A stretch of 64,000 nucleotides of DNA from Pedobacter zeae. Its GTDB lineage: Bacteria > Bacteroidota > Bacteroidia > Sphingobacteriales > Sphingobacteriaceae. The position numbers were made by a program, and so were the translations under genes. Position 1 is the first letter of the stretch; each line of letters begins with the position of its first letter. The stretch spans positions 682,001 to 746,000 of the forward strand of contig NZ_JACIEF010000004.1 in assembly GCF_014196715.1 (NCBI RefSeq). Reading direction: 5' to 3'. Shown here piece by piece: positions 35,115 to 43,543 of this stretch. Under the pieces are notes generated by a model that was given only the letters and a program-made list of their open reading frames with translations, was not told the DNA's origin and made no database searches.

Positions 35115-35235
35115 ATCTTGATACTAAAAAATCCAACTGTGTAACCACCCCGAAAGAAAAAATAAAAGATATTCAGGACTTGATACTTGATACTCGACAC
35201 TAAAATCGTGATACTTTAAGTCTTGATACTAAATA
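35115..35235. repeat. TTGATACT-type simple repeat upstream of hemB
   Basis: CTTGATACT occurs at about 35117, 35178 and 35222, with close variants TTGATACTCG, ACACTAAA and GTGATACT between. The spacing is irregular, so this is a degenerate simple repeat, not a CRISPR array. Confidence 0.55.
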
Positions 35236-35244
35236 AATTAATAT

Positions 35245-36213
35245 ATGTTAAATCGTCCGCGTAGATTACGGAAAAATCCGTTAGTGAGGGAGATGGTAGC
35301 CGAAACCCGGTTATCAAAAGATATGTTTGTGTACCCTTATTTTATAGTGCCAGGCAGTAACGTTACGCATGCCATTGATGCCATGCCTGGTGTTAACCAT
35401 TATTCGGTTGATACCCTGGTAAAAGATGTGGAGGCCGGAATGAAAAAAGGGCTTAACAAGATTATGCTTTTTGGCGTTGGCGATGAAAAATCGGAAGACG
35501 CAAAATCTGCTTACCACGATCATTCTTTAGTGCCAACAGCGGTGCGGGAGTTGAAAAAGCAATTCGGCGACGATTTATACGTAATTACCGACGTTTGTGT
35601 TTGTTCTTACACCACGCATGGTCATTGCGGTATTTTAGAAAATGATTACGTACAGAACGATAAAACGGTTGAGGTAATTGCCAGGATGGCTTTAACACAT
35701 GCCGAAGCAGGTGCCGATATGTTTGCTCCGTCAGATATGATGGATGGCCGTATCGAAGCCATACGCAACCTGTTGGATGAAAATGGTTTTATAAACGCAG
35801 CTATTATGAGCCACGCTACCAAGTTTGCTTCAGCTTATTACGGCCCTTTTAGAGAAGCTGCAGATTGTGCACCAAGCAAAGGCGATAGAAAAGCCTACCA
35901 GATGGATTTCAGAAACCCATTAGAAGCTTTGCGTGAAGCCGCTTTAGATGAACAGGAAGGCGCCGATGTGTTAATGGTGAAACCTGGTTTAGCTTATTTG
36001 GATATCATCCAGCGGTTAAAACAGGATACTAATTTGCCAATTGCCGTTTATAATGTATCGGGCGAATATTCGATGGTTAAAGCTGCAGCCGAACGCGGAT
36101 GGATCGACGAACAAAAGGTTGTAATGGAAACCATGCATGCCTTTGCCCGTGCCGGGGCGAGTATCATCACTACCTACCATATTAAAGATATTTTAAATAA
36201 CAATTGGCTTTAA
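35245..36213 (+). CDS. hemB: Delta-aminolevulinic acid dehydratase (porphobilinogen synthase)
   Basis: Condenses two 5-aminolevulinate molecules to porphobilinogen. The metal-binding segment DVCVCSYTTHGHCGI retains the Cys set of the zinc-dependent class. The Schiff-base lysines are Lys193 (SHATKFASAYYG) and Lys246 (LMVKPGLAY). At 322 residues it has the normal length. The start is ATG 35245. It lies between hemCD and hemL, each about 150-190 bp apart with repeats between, so it may have its own promoter. Confidence 0.97.
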   Translation: MLNRPRRLRKNPLVREMVAETRLSKDMFVYPYFIVPGSNVTHAIDAMPGVNHYSVDTLVKDVEAGMKKGLNKIMLFGVGDEKSEDAKSAYHDHSLVPTAVRELKKQFGDDLYVITDVCVCSYTTHGHCGILENDYVQNDKTVEVIARMALTHAEAGADMFAPSDMMDGRIEAIRNLLDENGFINAAIMSHATKFASAYYGPFREAADCAPSKGDRKAYQMDFRNPLEALREAALDEQEGADVLMVKPGLAYLDIIQRLKQDTNLPIAVYNVSGEYSMVKAAAERGWIDEQKVVMETMHAFARAGASIITTYHIKDILNNNWL

Positions 36214-36355
36214 AGGTGGAAGGTTGAGGGTTTAAGGCTTAGGATTTTTCCGGCTAATCCAATATTTTCATTTTGTAAGCAACAAATAGGTATTTAGTGT
36301 TTTATAAGTTTTGGCTTTTGCCTTAAACCTTAAGCCTTTTACCGCATACCTTAAC
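36212..36355. repeat. Two family F repeats flanking a short spacer between hemB and hemL
   Basis: GGTGGAAGGTTGAGGGTTTAAGG at 36213-36235 and its inverse kind, CCTTAAACCTTAAGCCTTTTACC, at 36320-36342. The two could pair into a large hairpin covering the whole spacer. Confidence 0.55.
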
Positions 36356-36360
36356 AAAAG

Positions 36361-37731
36361 ATGTTAGATTCACTAAAAAAAATGTTTTCAGGCAATGAAG
36401 CCGATATTCCGGTAAATACAGGTAATAAACCTGATATTTCGAGGGCAAAATCTGCCGAGCTTTACGAAAAATCAAAAACTTATTTTCCGGGTGGGGTAAA
36501 CTCTCCGGTGAGGGCCTTTAAATCGGTTTACGGCACGCCGCTTTTTATTGAAAAAGGCGATGGCTGTTTTATTTGGGATGCCGATGGTAACCAGTTTATC
36601 GACTTCTGTGGTAGCTGGGGTCCCTTGATTTTAGGACATAACAGCCCAAAGATCAGGGAAAAGGTAGCAGAAGTGATGCAGAACGGGATGAGTTTTGGCG
36701 CACCTACAGCTTTAGAAAATGAACTGGCAGAGCTGATTATCAAAAACAACCGTTTTGTTGAGAAAATCCGTTTCACCAGTTCTGGTACCGAAGCGGTAAT
36801 GTCGGCAATACGTTTGGCAAGAGGTTTTACCGGTCGGGATAAGATTTTAAAGTTCGAAGGCTGTTACCATGGCCACAGCGATTCGCTTTTGGTTAAAGCA
36901 GGTTCGGGTTTGGTTACTTTTGGCGAAACTTCTTCTGCTGGTGTACCTAAATCTTTTGCCGAAGAAACCATTGTAGTACCATTGAACGATAAGGCTGCTA
37001 TCGAACTGGCTTTTGAGCAGTTTAAGGATCAGATTGCCGCGGTTATTATCGAGGGAATCCCGGCTAACAATGGCTTAATTATGCAGGATGAAGCCTATAT
37101 CCACTTTCTACGTAAAATTTGTACCGATAACGGATCGCTTTTAATTTTCGATGAGGTAATTACCGGGTTCAGGGTTGGTTTTGAAGGTGCAGCTGCCCAC
37201 TATGGCATCACACCAGATATTGTTACTTATGGAAAAATCATCGGTGGTGGTTTACCGGTGGGTATGTATGGTGCAAGAGCTGAGATTATGGCCCATATCT
37301 CTCCTGATGGTGGGGTGTACCAGGCCGGAACCCTTTCGGGAAATCCGGTAGCCATGGCAGCAGGGATTGCAACCTTAACGGAATTGAATAAACCCGGTTT
37401 TTATAAAGATCTGAATAATAAGGCGCAGGAATTTGTAGCCAGTATTCAACGTTTTGCTACGGCACGCAACTATAAATTTAAGGTGTTTACCATTGGCTCT
37501 ATTTTTTGGTTTGCTTTTACTGACAAGGATAAAATCCAATCAGCTGATGATATTGATGCCAACAGCATGGAGAAATTCAAGATTATGCACCGCGAGTTAT
37601 TGAACAGGGGAATTTATTTAGGCCCTTCGGGATATGAAGTGGGTTTTGTATCTTCAGCACATACAAAGATCGAACTGGAAAAAGCAAAACGCGCCATTTT
37701 TGAAGCATTGGATCTGGTATTTAAGAAATAA
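36361..37731 (+). CDS. hemL: Glutamate-1-semialdehyde 2,1-aminomutase
   Basis: A PLP enzyme that isomerises glutamate-1-semialdehyde to 5-aminolevulinate, the step after HemA. PGGVNSPVRAFKSV is the family N-terminal signature and the PLP lysine is Lys292 in TYGKIIGGGLPVG. GCYHGHSDSLLVKAGSG and SGTEAVMSAIRLARG are also present. About 25 residues precede the usual start (MLDSLKKMFSGNEADIPV...), so a later initiation cannot be excluded, although no convincing internal Met is nearer. It lies in the haem cluster between hemB and the histidine kinase. Confidence 0.96.
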   Translation: MLDSLKKMFSGNEADIPVNTGNKPDISRAKSAELYEKSKTYFPGGVNSPVRAFKSVYGTPLFIEKGDGCFIWDADGNQFIDFCGSWGPLILGHNSPKIREKVAEVMQNGMSFGAPTALENELAELIIKNNRFVEKIRFTSSGTEAVMSAIRLARGFTGRDKILKFEGCYHGHSDSLLVKAGSGLVTFGETSSAGVPKSFAEETIVVPLNDKAAIELAFEQFKDQIAAVIIEGIPANNGLIMQDEAYIHFLRKICTDNGSLLIFDEVITGFRVGFEGAAAHYGITPDIVTYGKIIGGGLPVGMYGARAEIMAHISPDGGVYQAGTLSGNPVAMAAGIATLTELNKPGFYKDLNNKAQEFVASIQRFATARNYKFKVFTIGSIFWFAFTDKDKIQSADDIDANSMEKFKIMHRELLNRGIYLGPSGYEVGFVSSAHTKIELEKAKRAIFEALDLVFKK

Positions 37732-37832
37732 AAGGTATTTAAACACTAATTTGTAACGCTATCATGGTTCTCAGAAACATAAACCATGGAGAAAAATAGC
37801 CGGAGTAGTCAACCCAAAGGGAAAATCGACGA

Positions 37833-38699
37833 ATGAAAAAATCAATCATCATATTTTACGCATTATTGCTTTATGCGCTCGTTCAGCTCATTTCTTGGGG
37901 TACCCTGGTGGTGCGTTTGCAACCCAGCCGCATGACGATGATTATGGGTGAGGGATCGGTGTTTTTGTTTTTGCTGTGCTTTGGCGGTTATTTTCTGCAC
38001 CAATCATTAAAGCGCGAAGATAAACTGCGGGAACAGCAACAGAATTTTTTAATGTCGATAACGCACGAGTTAAAATCTCCTTTAGCCGCCATAAAACTTT
38101 CTATACAGACCATTGTTAAAAGGGATTTGGATAAAGCGCGCCAGGTGTCATTGCTCAACAATTCCTTAAAAGATATTGAGCGGTTAGACGATCTGGTGGA
38201 GAATATGCTGCTGGCTACTAAAATCGAAAACCGTTCGTATACTTTTCCGAAAGAAGAATTTAATTTTTCAGAGCTGGTTTATAAAATTACCGACAGGCTT
38301 CAGGTACACTCTTGTGGCAATGAACAATTGATAAATGCTCATATTCAGCCAAATTTGCAGATCATGGGTGACAAATTTGCCTTATCGTCAGTAGTCACCA
38401 ATTTAATCGAGAATGCGGTTAAATATTCGAGTCCGTGCGATGAGATAAATGTGCATTTAAACAAAGTAGACGGCCATATTCAGTTAAGTGTGATTGATAA
38501 AGGACCAGGTATTTCAGATGCCGAAAAAATGTTGATATTTGATAAGTTTTACCGCGTTGGTAACGAGAATGTCAGAAAAGCGAAAGGGACAGGTTTAGGC
38601 TTGTTTATTGTGAAAGAGGTTTTACAATACCATGATGCAGATATTACAGTAAAAGACAATTTGCCTCAGGGAAGTATTTTTGAAGTAACATTTAGTTAA
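37833..38699 (+). CDS. Sensor histidine kinase
   Basis: A 288-residue membrane kinase. Two transmembrane helices (about 5-27 and 37-56) enclose only a very short periplasmic loop, so it may sense the membrane or a partner and not a ligand. The H-box SITHELKSPLAAIK has the phospho-acceptor His78. The ATPase domain has the N box NLIENAVKYS, G1 DKGPGIS and G2 GTGLGLFIV. No HAMP or PAS domain is visible. It is eight bases upstream of the response regulator, so the two are a cognate pair. Its position between hemL and hemE is notable but its signal is unknown. Confidence 0.92.
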   Translation: MKKSIIIFYALLLYALVQLISWGTLVVRLQPSRMTMIMGEGSVFLFLLCFGGYFLHQSLKREDKLREQQQNFLMSITHELKSPLAAIKLSIQTIVKRDLDKARQVSLLNNSLKDIERLDDLVENMLLATKIENRSYTFPKEEFNFSELVYKITDRLQVHSCGNEQLINAHIQPNLQIMGDKFALSSVVTNLIENAVKYSSPCDEINVHLNKVDGHIQLSVIDKGPGISDAEKMLIFDKFYRVGNENVRKAKGTGLGLFIVKEVLQYHDADITVKDNLPQGSIFEVTFS

Positions 38700-38707
38700 T
38701 CTCAATT

Positions 38708-39412
38708 ATGTCACAAAAATTAAGAATTCTATTGGTAGAAGACGAGGACCACTTGTTAGATGCTATCAAATTAAACCTCGAACTTGAGGGTTATAAAGTT
38801 CACGCCGTTAAAGACGGTAAAACCGCTCTTAAAATTTTTAAAGAAGAACGCTTCAATCTAATTATTTTAGATGTTATGCTGCCAGAAATGGACGGTTTCC
38901 AGGTTTGCGAAACCATCCGTTTAGAGAATGCCGAAATTCCGATTATGTTTTTAACGGCTAAAAACACTTCCGAAGACCGAGTGTTAGGTTTGAAAAAAGG
39001 AGCCGACGATTATTTGGTTAAACCATTTAACTTAGAAGAATTAATTCTTCGCGTGGGTATCCTGGTTAAACGCAGTTTAAAATCAGACGATTTAAAAGAA
39101 TTGAATTCTTACAAAATAGGTGATAAAACAATCTATTTTAACTCTTTCGAATTAAAACACGATGATGGTACAATTACACCGTTAACCAAAAAGGAAACGA
39201 TGTTGTTAAAACTGTTAATTGAGCGTAAAAACGATGCTGTTTCAAGAGAGCAGATTTTAGAAACCGTTTGGAATTATGATGTTTACCCGTCAACCAGGAC
39301 AATTGATAATTTCATTCTAACGTTCCGTAAATATTTCGAGCCAGATCAAAAAAATCCGGTTTATTTCCACTCGATCCGTGGTGTAGGCTACAAATTTACC
39401 GATAGTCATTAA
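38708..39412 (+). CDS. OmpR-family response regulator
   Basis: A 234-residue regulator. The receiver domain has LLVEDED, phospho-acceptor Asp55 (LDVMLPEMDG), the Thr in FLTAKN and the Lys in LVKPFN. The C-terminal winged helix contains LTKKETMLLKLLIERKNDAVSREQ and ends RGVGYKF. Its target genes cannot be read from the window. The stop codon overlaps the start of the following TPR gene (TAATG). Confidence 0.94.
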   Translation: MSQKLRILLVEDEDHLLDAIKLNLELEGYKVHAVKDGKTALKIFKEERFNLIILDVMLPEMDGFQVCETIRLENAEIPIMFLTAKNTSEDRVLGLKKGADDYLVKPFNLEELILRVGILVKRSLKSDDLKELNSYKIGDKTIYFNSFELKHDDGTITPLTKKETMLLKLLIERKNDAVSREQILETVWNYDVYPSTRTIDNFILTFRKYFEPDQKNPVYFHSIRGVGYKFTDSH

Positions 39413-39927
39413 TGTACAATAATAAAGGCAGGTATGCTTTAATGGCAGTTTTTCTGCTTGCCGCAGTGGTTTGCATTTTTTATGACCAATACCAGTTGGC
39501 AGCGGTTTCAGGGTTGTTGTTTGCCTTTGTTGTTTGGAGTCATTTTAAGCATAGTTCGGTGTTAATGGCCTCGAAGCATTTCAAAAATAACGAGTTTGGT
39601 AAAACCAGGGCCTTATTGGCCGAGGTATCAAAACCGGAACGATTGGCGAAAAGCCGGAGGGGTTATTACGAATTTATGCAGGGCAATATGGCCTTGAAAG
39701 AACAGGACTATGATAAAGCTGAATATCATTTTCAGCTGGCCAGTCGTTTCCCGGTAGGCGGTAAAAATGAAAAATCGTATGTGCTGATCCATTTAGCTAA
39801 TCTCGCCTTAAGGAAAAAGGATAGGGAAAGAGCCGAAGCTTATACCAAATTGGCAAAAGAACTTGCCGAAACACAACGATCAAAAGATATTATCGTTAAA
39901 ATTGAAAAAGAAATAAGCAAGTTATAA
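39412..39927 (+). CDS. Membrane-anchored TPR-like protein
   Basis: A 171-residue protein with two N-terminal transmembrane helices (about 9-24 and 27-45) followed by helical repeats of TPR character (GYYEFMQGNMALKEQDYDKAEYHFQLASRFP and YVLIHLANLALRKKDRERAEAY). It is translationally coupled to the response regulator, so it is likely an accessory of the two-component system or co-regulated with it. No enzymatic motif is present. A strong terminator follows 24 bases later. Confidence 0.78.
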   Translation: MYNNKGRYALMAVFLLAAVVCIFYDQYQLAAVSGLLFAFVVWSHFKHSSVLMASKHFKNNEFGKTRALLAEVSKPERLAKSRRGYYEFMQGNMALKEQDYDKAEYHFQLASRFPVGGKNEKSYVLIHLANLALRKKDRERAEAYTKLAKELAETQRSKDIIVKIEKEISKL

Positions 39928-39950
39928 TACTACTATTGTCATTTTGAACA

Positions 39951-39995
39951 ACGAAGCACCAGTTTAGGAATAAAAAGGTACTTCGTTTTTTTTTT
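39951..39995 (+). terminator. Terminator built from a repeat half-element
   Basis: ACGAAGCACC (39951-39960) pairs with GGTACTTCGT (39977-39986) with one mismatch, followed by a T run of ten. The left arm is part of a TCATTTTGAACAACGAAG family D element. Confidence 0.75.
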
Positions 39996-40000
39996 ATTTA

Positions 40001-40008
40001 TACCTTTG
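40001..40008 (+). promoter_or_regulatory. -7 promoter element (TACCTTTG) for hemE
   Basis: Exact TAnnTTTG match directly after the preceding terminator and 122 bases before the hemE ATG, implying a long leader that contains repeat A copy 2. Confidence 0.5.
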
Positions 40009-40031
40009 CGCAATTAAAATTTTAGTCAGTT

Positions 40032-40105
40032 CGTCATGCTGAATTGGTTTCAGCATCTTCCTTGCTTAGACCTCGATTCTGATAGGGAACCGGGAGAGGA
40101 TGACG
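40032..40105. repeat. Intergenic palindromic repeat, family A copy 2
   Basis: CGTCATGCTGAAttggTTTCAGCATC hairpin, then a loop region closing with GAGGATGACG. It lies in the predicted hemE leader. Confidence 0.65.
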
Positions 40106-40130
40106 ATAATTGTGACACCACATACAGATT

Positions 40131-41156
40131 ATGAAGAATAACCTATTTTTAGACGCAGCATTTTCAAAACAAACCGAACGCCCACCTGTGTGGATGATGC
40201 GTCAGGCAGGCCGTTTTATGCCACAATATTGGGAAATAAAAAACAAATATTCTTTTTTAGAAATGTGTAAAACTCCTGAGATTGCGGCTGATGTAACGAT
40301 GTTGCCTATTGATTTATTGGGTATTGATGCTGCGATTTTATTCTGTGATATTCTGGTAACCGGTGAAGCCATGGGAGGCGATCTAAGTTTTACCCAGGGT
40401 GTTGGCCCGAAGTTTGCCAACCCGGTACGTACAGCAAAAGACATCGAAAATTTAAATGTTGATTGTTTGGATGAGTTAGCGTATGTAGCCGATGCGATTA
40501 AGGTTATTCAGCAGCGTTTAAATGGTAGTATTCCTTTAATTGGTTTTGCAGGTGCACCATTTACAGTGATGAGTTATTTAATTGAAGGGGGTTCTTCTAA
40601 AGATTTTAAATTAACCAAACTTTTTATACACAACCAACCGGAGCTGGCGCATAAGCTTTTGGCTAAAATTGCAAAAGTAACGGCTGATTATCTGAACCTT
40701 CAGATTGCTGCCGGTGTAAATGCCCTTCAAATTTTCGATAGTTGGGCCCTGGCATTGTCATGGAACGATTATGAGGAGTTTTCACACCGTTACATTAAGG
40801 AAATTATTGCCAACCTAAACAGAAAAGATATTCCGGTGATTTCTTTCTGTAAAGGAAGCTCAGTTTTTGCCCCAATGATGGCCGAAGCTAAACCGGATGT
40901 AATTTCGGTTGACTGGAATGCTGATTTATTGAACATTAAAAATGCTTTGCCTAAGGGTATTGCCGTGCAAGGGAATTTAGATCCACATATTTTATATGCT
41001 GATCAAGCGGTGATTAAAGCGCAGATCCATAAGTTATTTGAACGCATGCGTGGTACCGAAGGTTTTATCTTCAACCTAGGCCACGGCATTATGCCGGATA
41101 TTCCTTTTGATAATGTGAAATATGCCATTGAGGTGGTGAAAGAATTTAGGTATTAA
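40131..41156 (+). CDS. hemE: Uroporphyrinogen decarboxylase
   Basis: Decarboxylates the four acetate side chains of uroporphyrinogen III to give coproporphyrinogen III. PPVWMMRQAGRFMPQYW is the N-terminal signature, with Arg and Asp residues that position the substrate (LFCDILVTGEAMG), and the second signature GFAGAPFTVMSYLIEGG follows. At 341 residues it is full length. The start is ATG 40131. It is the last canonical haem gene here, followed after 132 bp by the HemJ-like gene. Confidence 0.97.
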   Translation: MKNNLFLDAAFSKQTERPPVWMMRQAGRFMPQYWEIKNKYSFLEMCKTPEIAADVTMLPIDLLGIDAAILFCDILVTGEAMGGDLSFTQGVGPKFANPVRTAKDIENLNVDCLDELAYVADAIKVIQQRLNGSIPLIGFAGAPFTVMSYLIEGGSSKDFKLTKLFIHNQPELAHKLLAKIAKVTADYLNLQIAAGVNALQIFDSWALALSWNDYEEFSHRYIKEIIANLNRKDIPVISFCKGSSVFAPMMAEAKPDVISVDWNADLLNIKNALPKGIAVQGNLDPHILYADQAVIKAQIHKLFERMRGTEGFIFNLGHGIMPDIPFDNVKYAIEVVKEFRY

Positions 41157-41174
41157 CTTAATTTTTTATAAATA

Positions 41175-41270
41175 CGTCGCCCTGACCTGTAGCGAAGCGA
41201 AAAGCTACGAAGTAATTCATTTCAGGGTCTCTTCCAAGAAGGCAGGTGCTGAAATAAGTTCAGCATGACG
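41175..41270. repeat. Intergenic palindromic repeat, family A copy 3, with a nested insert
   Basis: The outer hairpin arms CCCTGA and TCAGGG are separated by a second small palindrome (TAGCgaagcgaaaaGCTA) not present in copies 1 and 4, then the usual TGCTGAAATAAGTTCAGCATGACG half. It looks like one repeat landed in another. Confidence 0.6.
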
Positions 41271-41288
41271 TAATTCAGGATAACTAAA

Positions 41289-41849
41289 ATGATAGAAACC
41301 TTATTGCCATATTATCATTACTTCCTTGCTGTACATATCGTATTTGTGATCAGCTGGATGGCTGGGTTATTCTATATTTTAAGTCTTTTTATTTACCATA
41401 CCGAGGCTAACGATAAACCTGAACCCGAAAAAAGTATCCTTCAGAAACAGTTTGTTAAAATGGAAGCTACTTTATGGAAAATCATTGCCACTCCTGCAAT
41501 GATCATTTCTGTTCTGGCGGGTGCATCGATGCTGACCTTAAATCCGGGCTTGCTTCAGACCGATTGGATGTGGGTGAAGCTCAGCTTCGTAGTTGGTCTG
41601 CTCATTTATCATTTTATCTGCCAGAACATTGTAAAACAACTTAAAAACAACCGGTATAAGTTAACGAGCTTTCAACTCAGGCTATGGCGCGAGCTGGCTA
41701 CCATTTTTATGATTGCTATAGTGTTTGTGGTGATCTTAAAAAATGCCATCAATTGGATTTACGGACTAATTGGCATTATGGGCGTTGCCATGGCTATTAT
41801 GATCGCCGTTAAACTCTATAAAAATTACCGTAAAAAGCGTGGTGAATAA
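41289..41849 (+). CDS. hemJ: Predicted protoporphyrinogen/coproporphyrinogen oxidase HemJ
   Basis: A 186-residue protein with five to six transmembrane helices. It matches the HemJ/UPF0093 family, with His16 in LAVHIVFVISWMAGLFYILSLFIYH, the WKIIATPAMIISVLAG segment and conserved Lys in WMWVKLSFV. HemJ is the oxygen-independent-type membrane oxidase for a late haem step. Its place after hemE supports this over the related CopD-like families. The conserved NExPT motif region of proteobacterial HemJ is only loosely matched (LRLWRELATIFMI). Confidence 0.78.
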   Translation: MIETLLPYYHYFLAVHIVFVISWMAGLFYILSLFIYHTEANDKPEPEKSILQKQFVKMEATLWKIIATPAMIISVLAGASMLTLNPGLLQTDWMWVKLSFVVGLLIYHFICQNIVKQLKNNRYKLTSFQLRLWRELATIFMIAIVFVVILKNAINWIYGLIGIMGVAMAIMIAVKLYKNYRKKRGE

Positions 41850-41929
41850 ATCTTTTATCAAAAAAACAATAAGGAACCAAGAATATTGTTGGTAATTAAA
41901 AAGAGTGTAAAAGGCTATTAGTCTTTGTG

Positions 41930-41965
41930 CTTTTGTGCTCAACTTTGTTTCCTTTGCGTAAACTT
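41930..41965. repeat. CTTTGTGC-type short repeat
   Basis: TCTTTGTGCTTTTGTGCTC and CCTTTGCG units, the inverse kind of the CGCAAAG-type repeat at 33117. Confidence 0.4.
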
Positions 41966-42001
41966 CATTTAATCTTCAGTTAAATAAACCAAAAACTATT
42001 C

Positions 42002-42009
42002 TAAATTTG
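42002..42009 (+). promoter_or_regulatory. -7 promoter element (TAAATTTG)
   Basis: Exact TAnnTTTG match 19 bases before the ATG of the outer-membrane protein gene at 42029. Confidence 0.5.
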
Positions 42010-42028
42010 GGCGATAAAATCCAAGCTC

Positions 42029-43186
42029 ATGTTTACAACCACGGACCTGAAAAAGTCCATACTACTGATCACTTTTCTTTTCAGTTCTTATTTTGCCTCA
42101 GCACAGTTTAACCAATCGGCTTTCGAAAACAGGATTCGGCCAGATAGCAGTTTAACCAATGAAGTTCACTTCAACTTTTACAATTTAAACTATGTCCGTA
42201 ATTATGAGTACACCAACGATTTTCATGACGGTTATACCTTGTACGGAACACAGTTACAACCTCAGCTGGTCTATTATGCGCATCCAAACCTGGCCATTAC
42301 GGCTGGTGCTTTCATCAGAAAAGATTTTGGGCGAAACGGAATATCCGATGCAAAACCCTTATTTAATGTAAAATACCATAAACGGAATCTCACGTTAATT
42401 TTTGGTAGTTTAGAAGGAAACATCCAACATAAATACATCGAGCCTTTATATGATTTTGAAAGAATTTTAACTACTCCGATCGAATACGGCACGCAATTAT
42501 TGGTTGAACGCGAAAAATTTACACTGGATGCCTGGATTGCCTGGCAAAAAATGATCTATAAGGGTGATCCTGCCAAAGAAGAGATCATCGGAGGTTTATC
42601 AACAGAAAGTTTTTTAATTAAAAATGACGACTGGAAGTTGAGCATCCCTGCCCAGTTTTTGGCTTTCCACCAGGGCGGCCAGATTGATGTTTTGAAAGAA
42701 ATCCCGATTACTACCATGTTTAATGGCGCAACAGGTATAAAATTGCATAAAGAAATTAATGGCAATATTAAACAGGTATATACCAATAACTACATTGCAG
42801 TTTATAAAGATTTTTCCCCGGATAAAAGAAGGGCTTACCAGGGTGGTTTTGGTTTATGGTTAAATGCCGGTGTAGAAAGTAAATGGGGAAGTTTGGTCGC
42901 CTCTTACTGGAAAGGCAATAACTTTATTTCGATTAAGGGTATGCCATTGTATGAATCCGTTTCTGATAATTTGTATAGTCCGGGCCTGAAGCAGCAATCG
43001 AGAAATATTGTTTCGCTGCGTTATGCCTACCAGAAAGAACTGATCCCGCATTTATATCTTGATGTGCGTTTCGAACCACATATCGATTTAGATCGCACTG
43101 ATAAACAACTTCAGTTTAACCACTCATTTTTCCTGACCTATAAGCAGGATTTCAAGCTTTTTAAAGTGAAAAAGGAGGAGAAGTAA
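42029..43186 (+). CDS. Outer-membrane beta-barrel protein of unknown function
   Basis: A 385-residue exported protein with a signal peptide ending YFASAQ. The body alternates short amphipathic strands with aromatic ends (HFNFYNLNYVRNYEY, LTLIFGSLEGNIQHKY, FTLDAWIAWQKMIY) and tight turns, as in a barrel of about 16 strands. The C-terminus is charged (KVKKEEK), not the usual aromatic residue, though TYKQDFKLFKV precedes it. I recognise no named family. It has its own -7 element and is followed by a terminator, so it is monocistronic. Confidence 0.7.
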   Translation: MFTTTDLKKSILLITFLFSSYFASAQFNQSAFENRIRPDSSLTNEVHFNFYNLNYVRNYEYTNDFHDGYTLYGTQLQPQLVYYAHPNLAITAGAFIRKDFGRNGISDAKPLFNVKYHKRNLTLIFGSLEGNIQHKYIEPLYDFERILTTPIEYGTQLLVEREKFTLDAWIAWQKMIYKGDPAKEEIIGGLSTESFLIKNDDWKLSIPAQFLAFHQGGQIDVLKEIPITTMFNGATGIKLHKEINGNIKQVYTNNYIAVYKDFSPDKRRAYQGGFGLWLNAGVESKWGSLVASYWKGNNFISIKGMPLYESVSDNLYSPGLKQQSRNIVSLRYAYQKELIPHLYLDVRFEPHIDLDRTDKQLQFNHSFFLTYKQDFKLFKVKKEEK

Positions 43187-43217
43187 AAGACAATAAACTG
43201 GTTAGACTTAAAATTTC

Positions 43218-43256
43218 AAACCCTGTAGGTTTCAGGAACCTGCGGGGTTTATTGTT
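43218..43256 (+). terminator. Intrinsic terminator
   Basis: AAACCC-TGTAGGTT pairs with AACCTGCG-GGGTTT (14 pairs with G-U) around TCAGG, then ATTGTTTTT. It follows the 42029 gene. Confidence 0.85.
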
Positions 43257-43495
43257 TTTAAACCACTGGCCTGTGTTTCTAAACCCGATAGCAGCGAAAA
43301 CACGAAGGTGAGGACTCCCGAAGATTCGGGAAGGCTTTAAAGCGAATAGCGGGACTGCTGCTCCCGATGAAATACTGTATGTTCATTTTCAAATAAAAAA
43401 TCTATATCTTTCCTGAAATTTATTTAGATAATATCTATTTGATAATCAATAGGTTATTTTGTTGTTTTAACATTATTTAACTTTTTTTCTCACCC
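43257..43495. repeat. Gene-free stretch with family E element, then AT-rich upstream region
   Basis: At 43262-43372 there is a GC-richer element with CTCCCGAAGATTCGGGA (43315-43331) and GCGGGACTGCTGCTCCCG (43350-43367) palindromes. The rest to 43495 is AT-rich with no open frame. Together with the terminator and the ECF promoter this accounts for the 357-bp gap. Confidence 0.6.
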
Positions 43496-43498
43496 CAT

Positions 43499-43525
43499 GC
43501 AACCATTGTTTGTAATCTGCCATCT
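43499..43525 (+). promoter_or_regulatory. Putative ECF-sigma-type promoter
   Basis: GCAACC (43499-43504) and CATCT (43521-43525) with 16 bases between resemble the AACC-type -35 and short -10 of ECF sigma promoters, and lie just upstream of an ECF sigma gene. Autoregulation is inferred. Confidence 0.45.
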
Positions 43526-43543
43526 TCTATATACAAACACACA

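Noticed and set aside
35115..35235. Possible CRISPR-like array of TTGATACT units
   Set aside because: Units are 8-9 bases, irregularly spaced and degenerate, with no spacers or cas genes.
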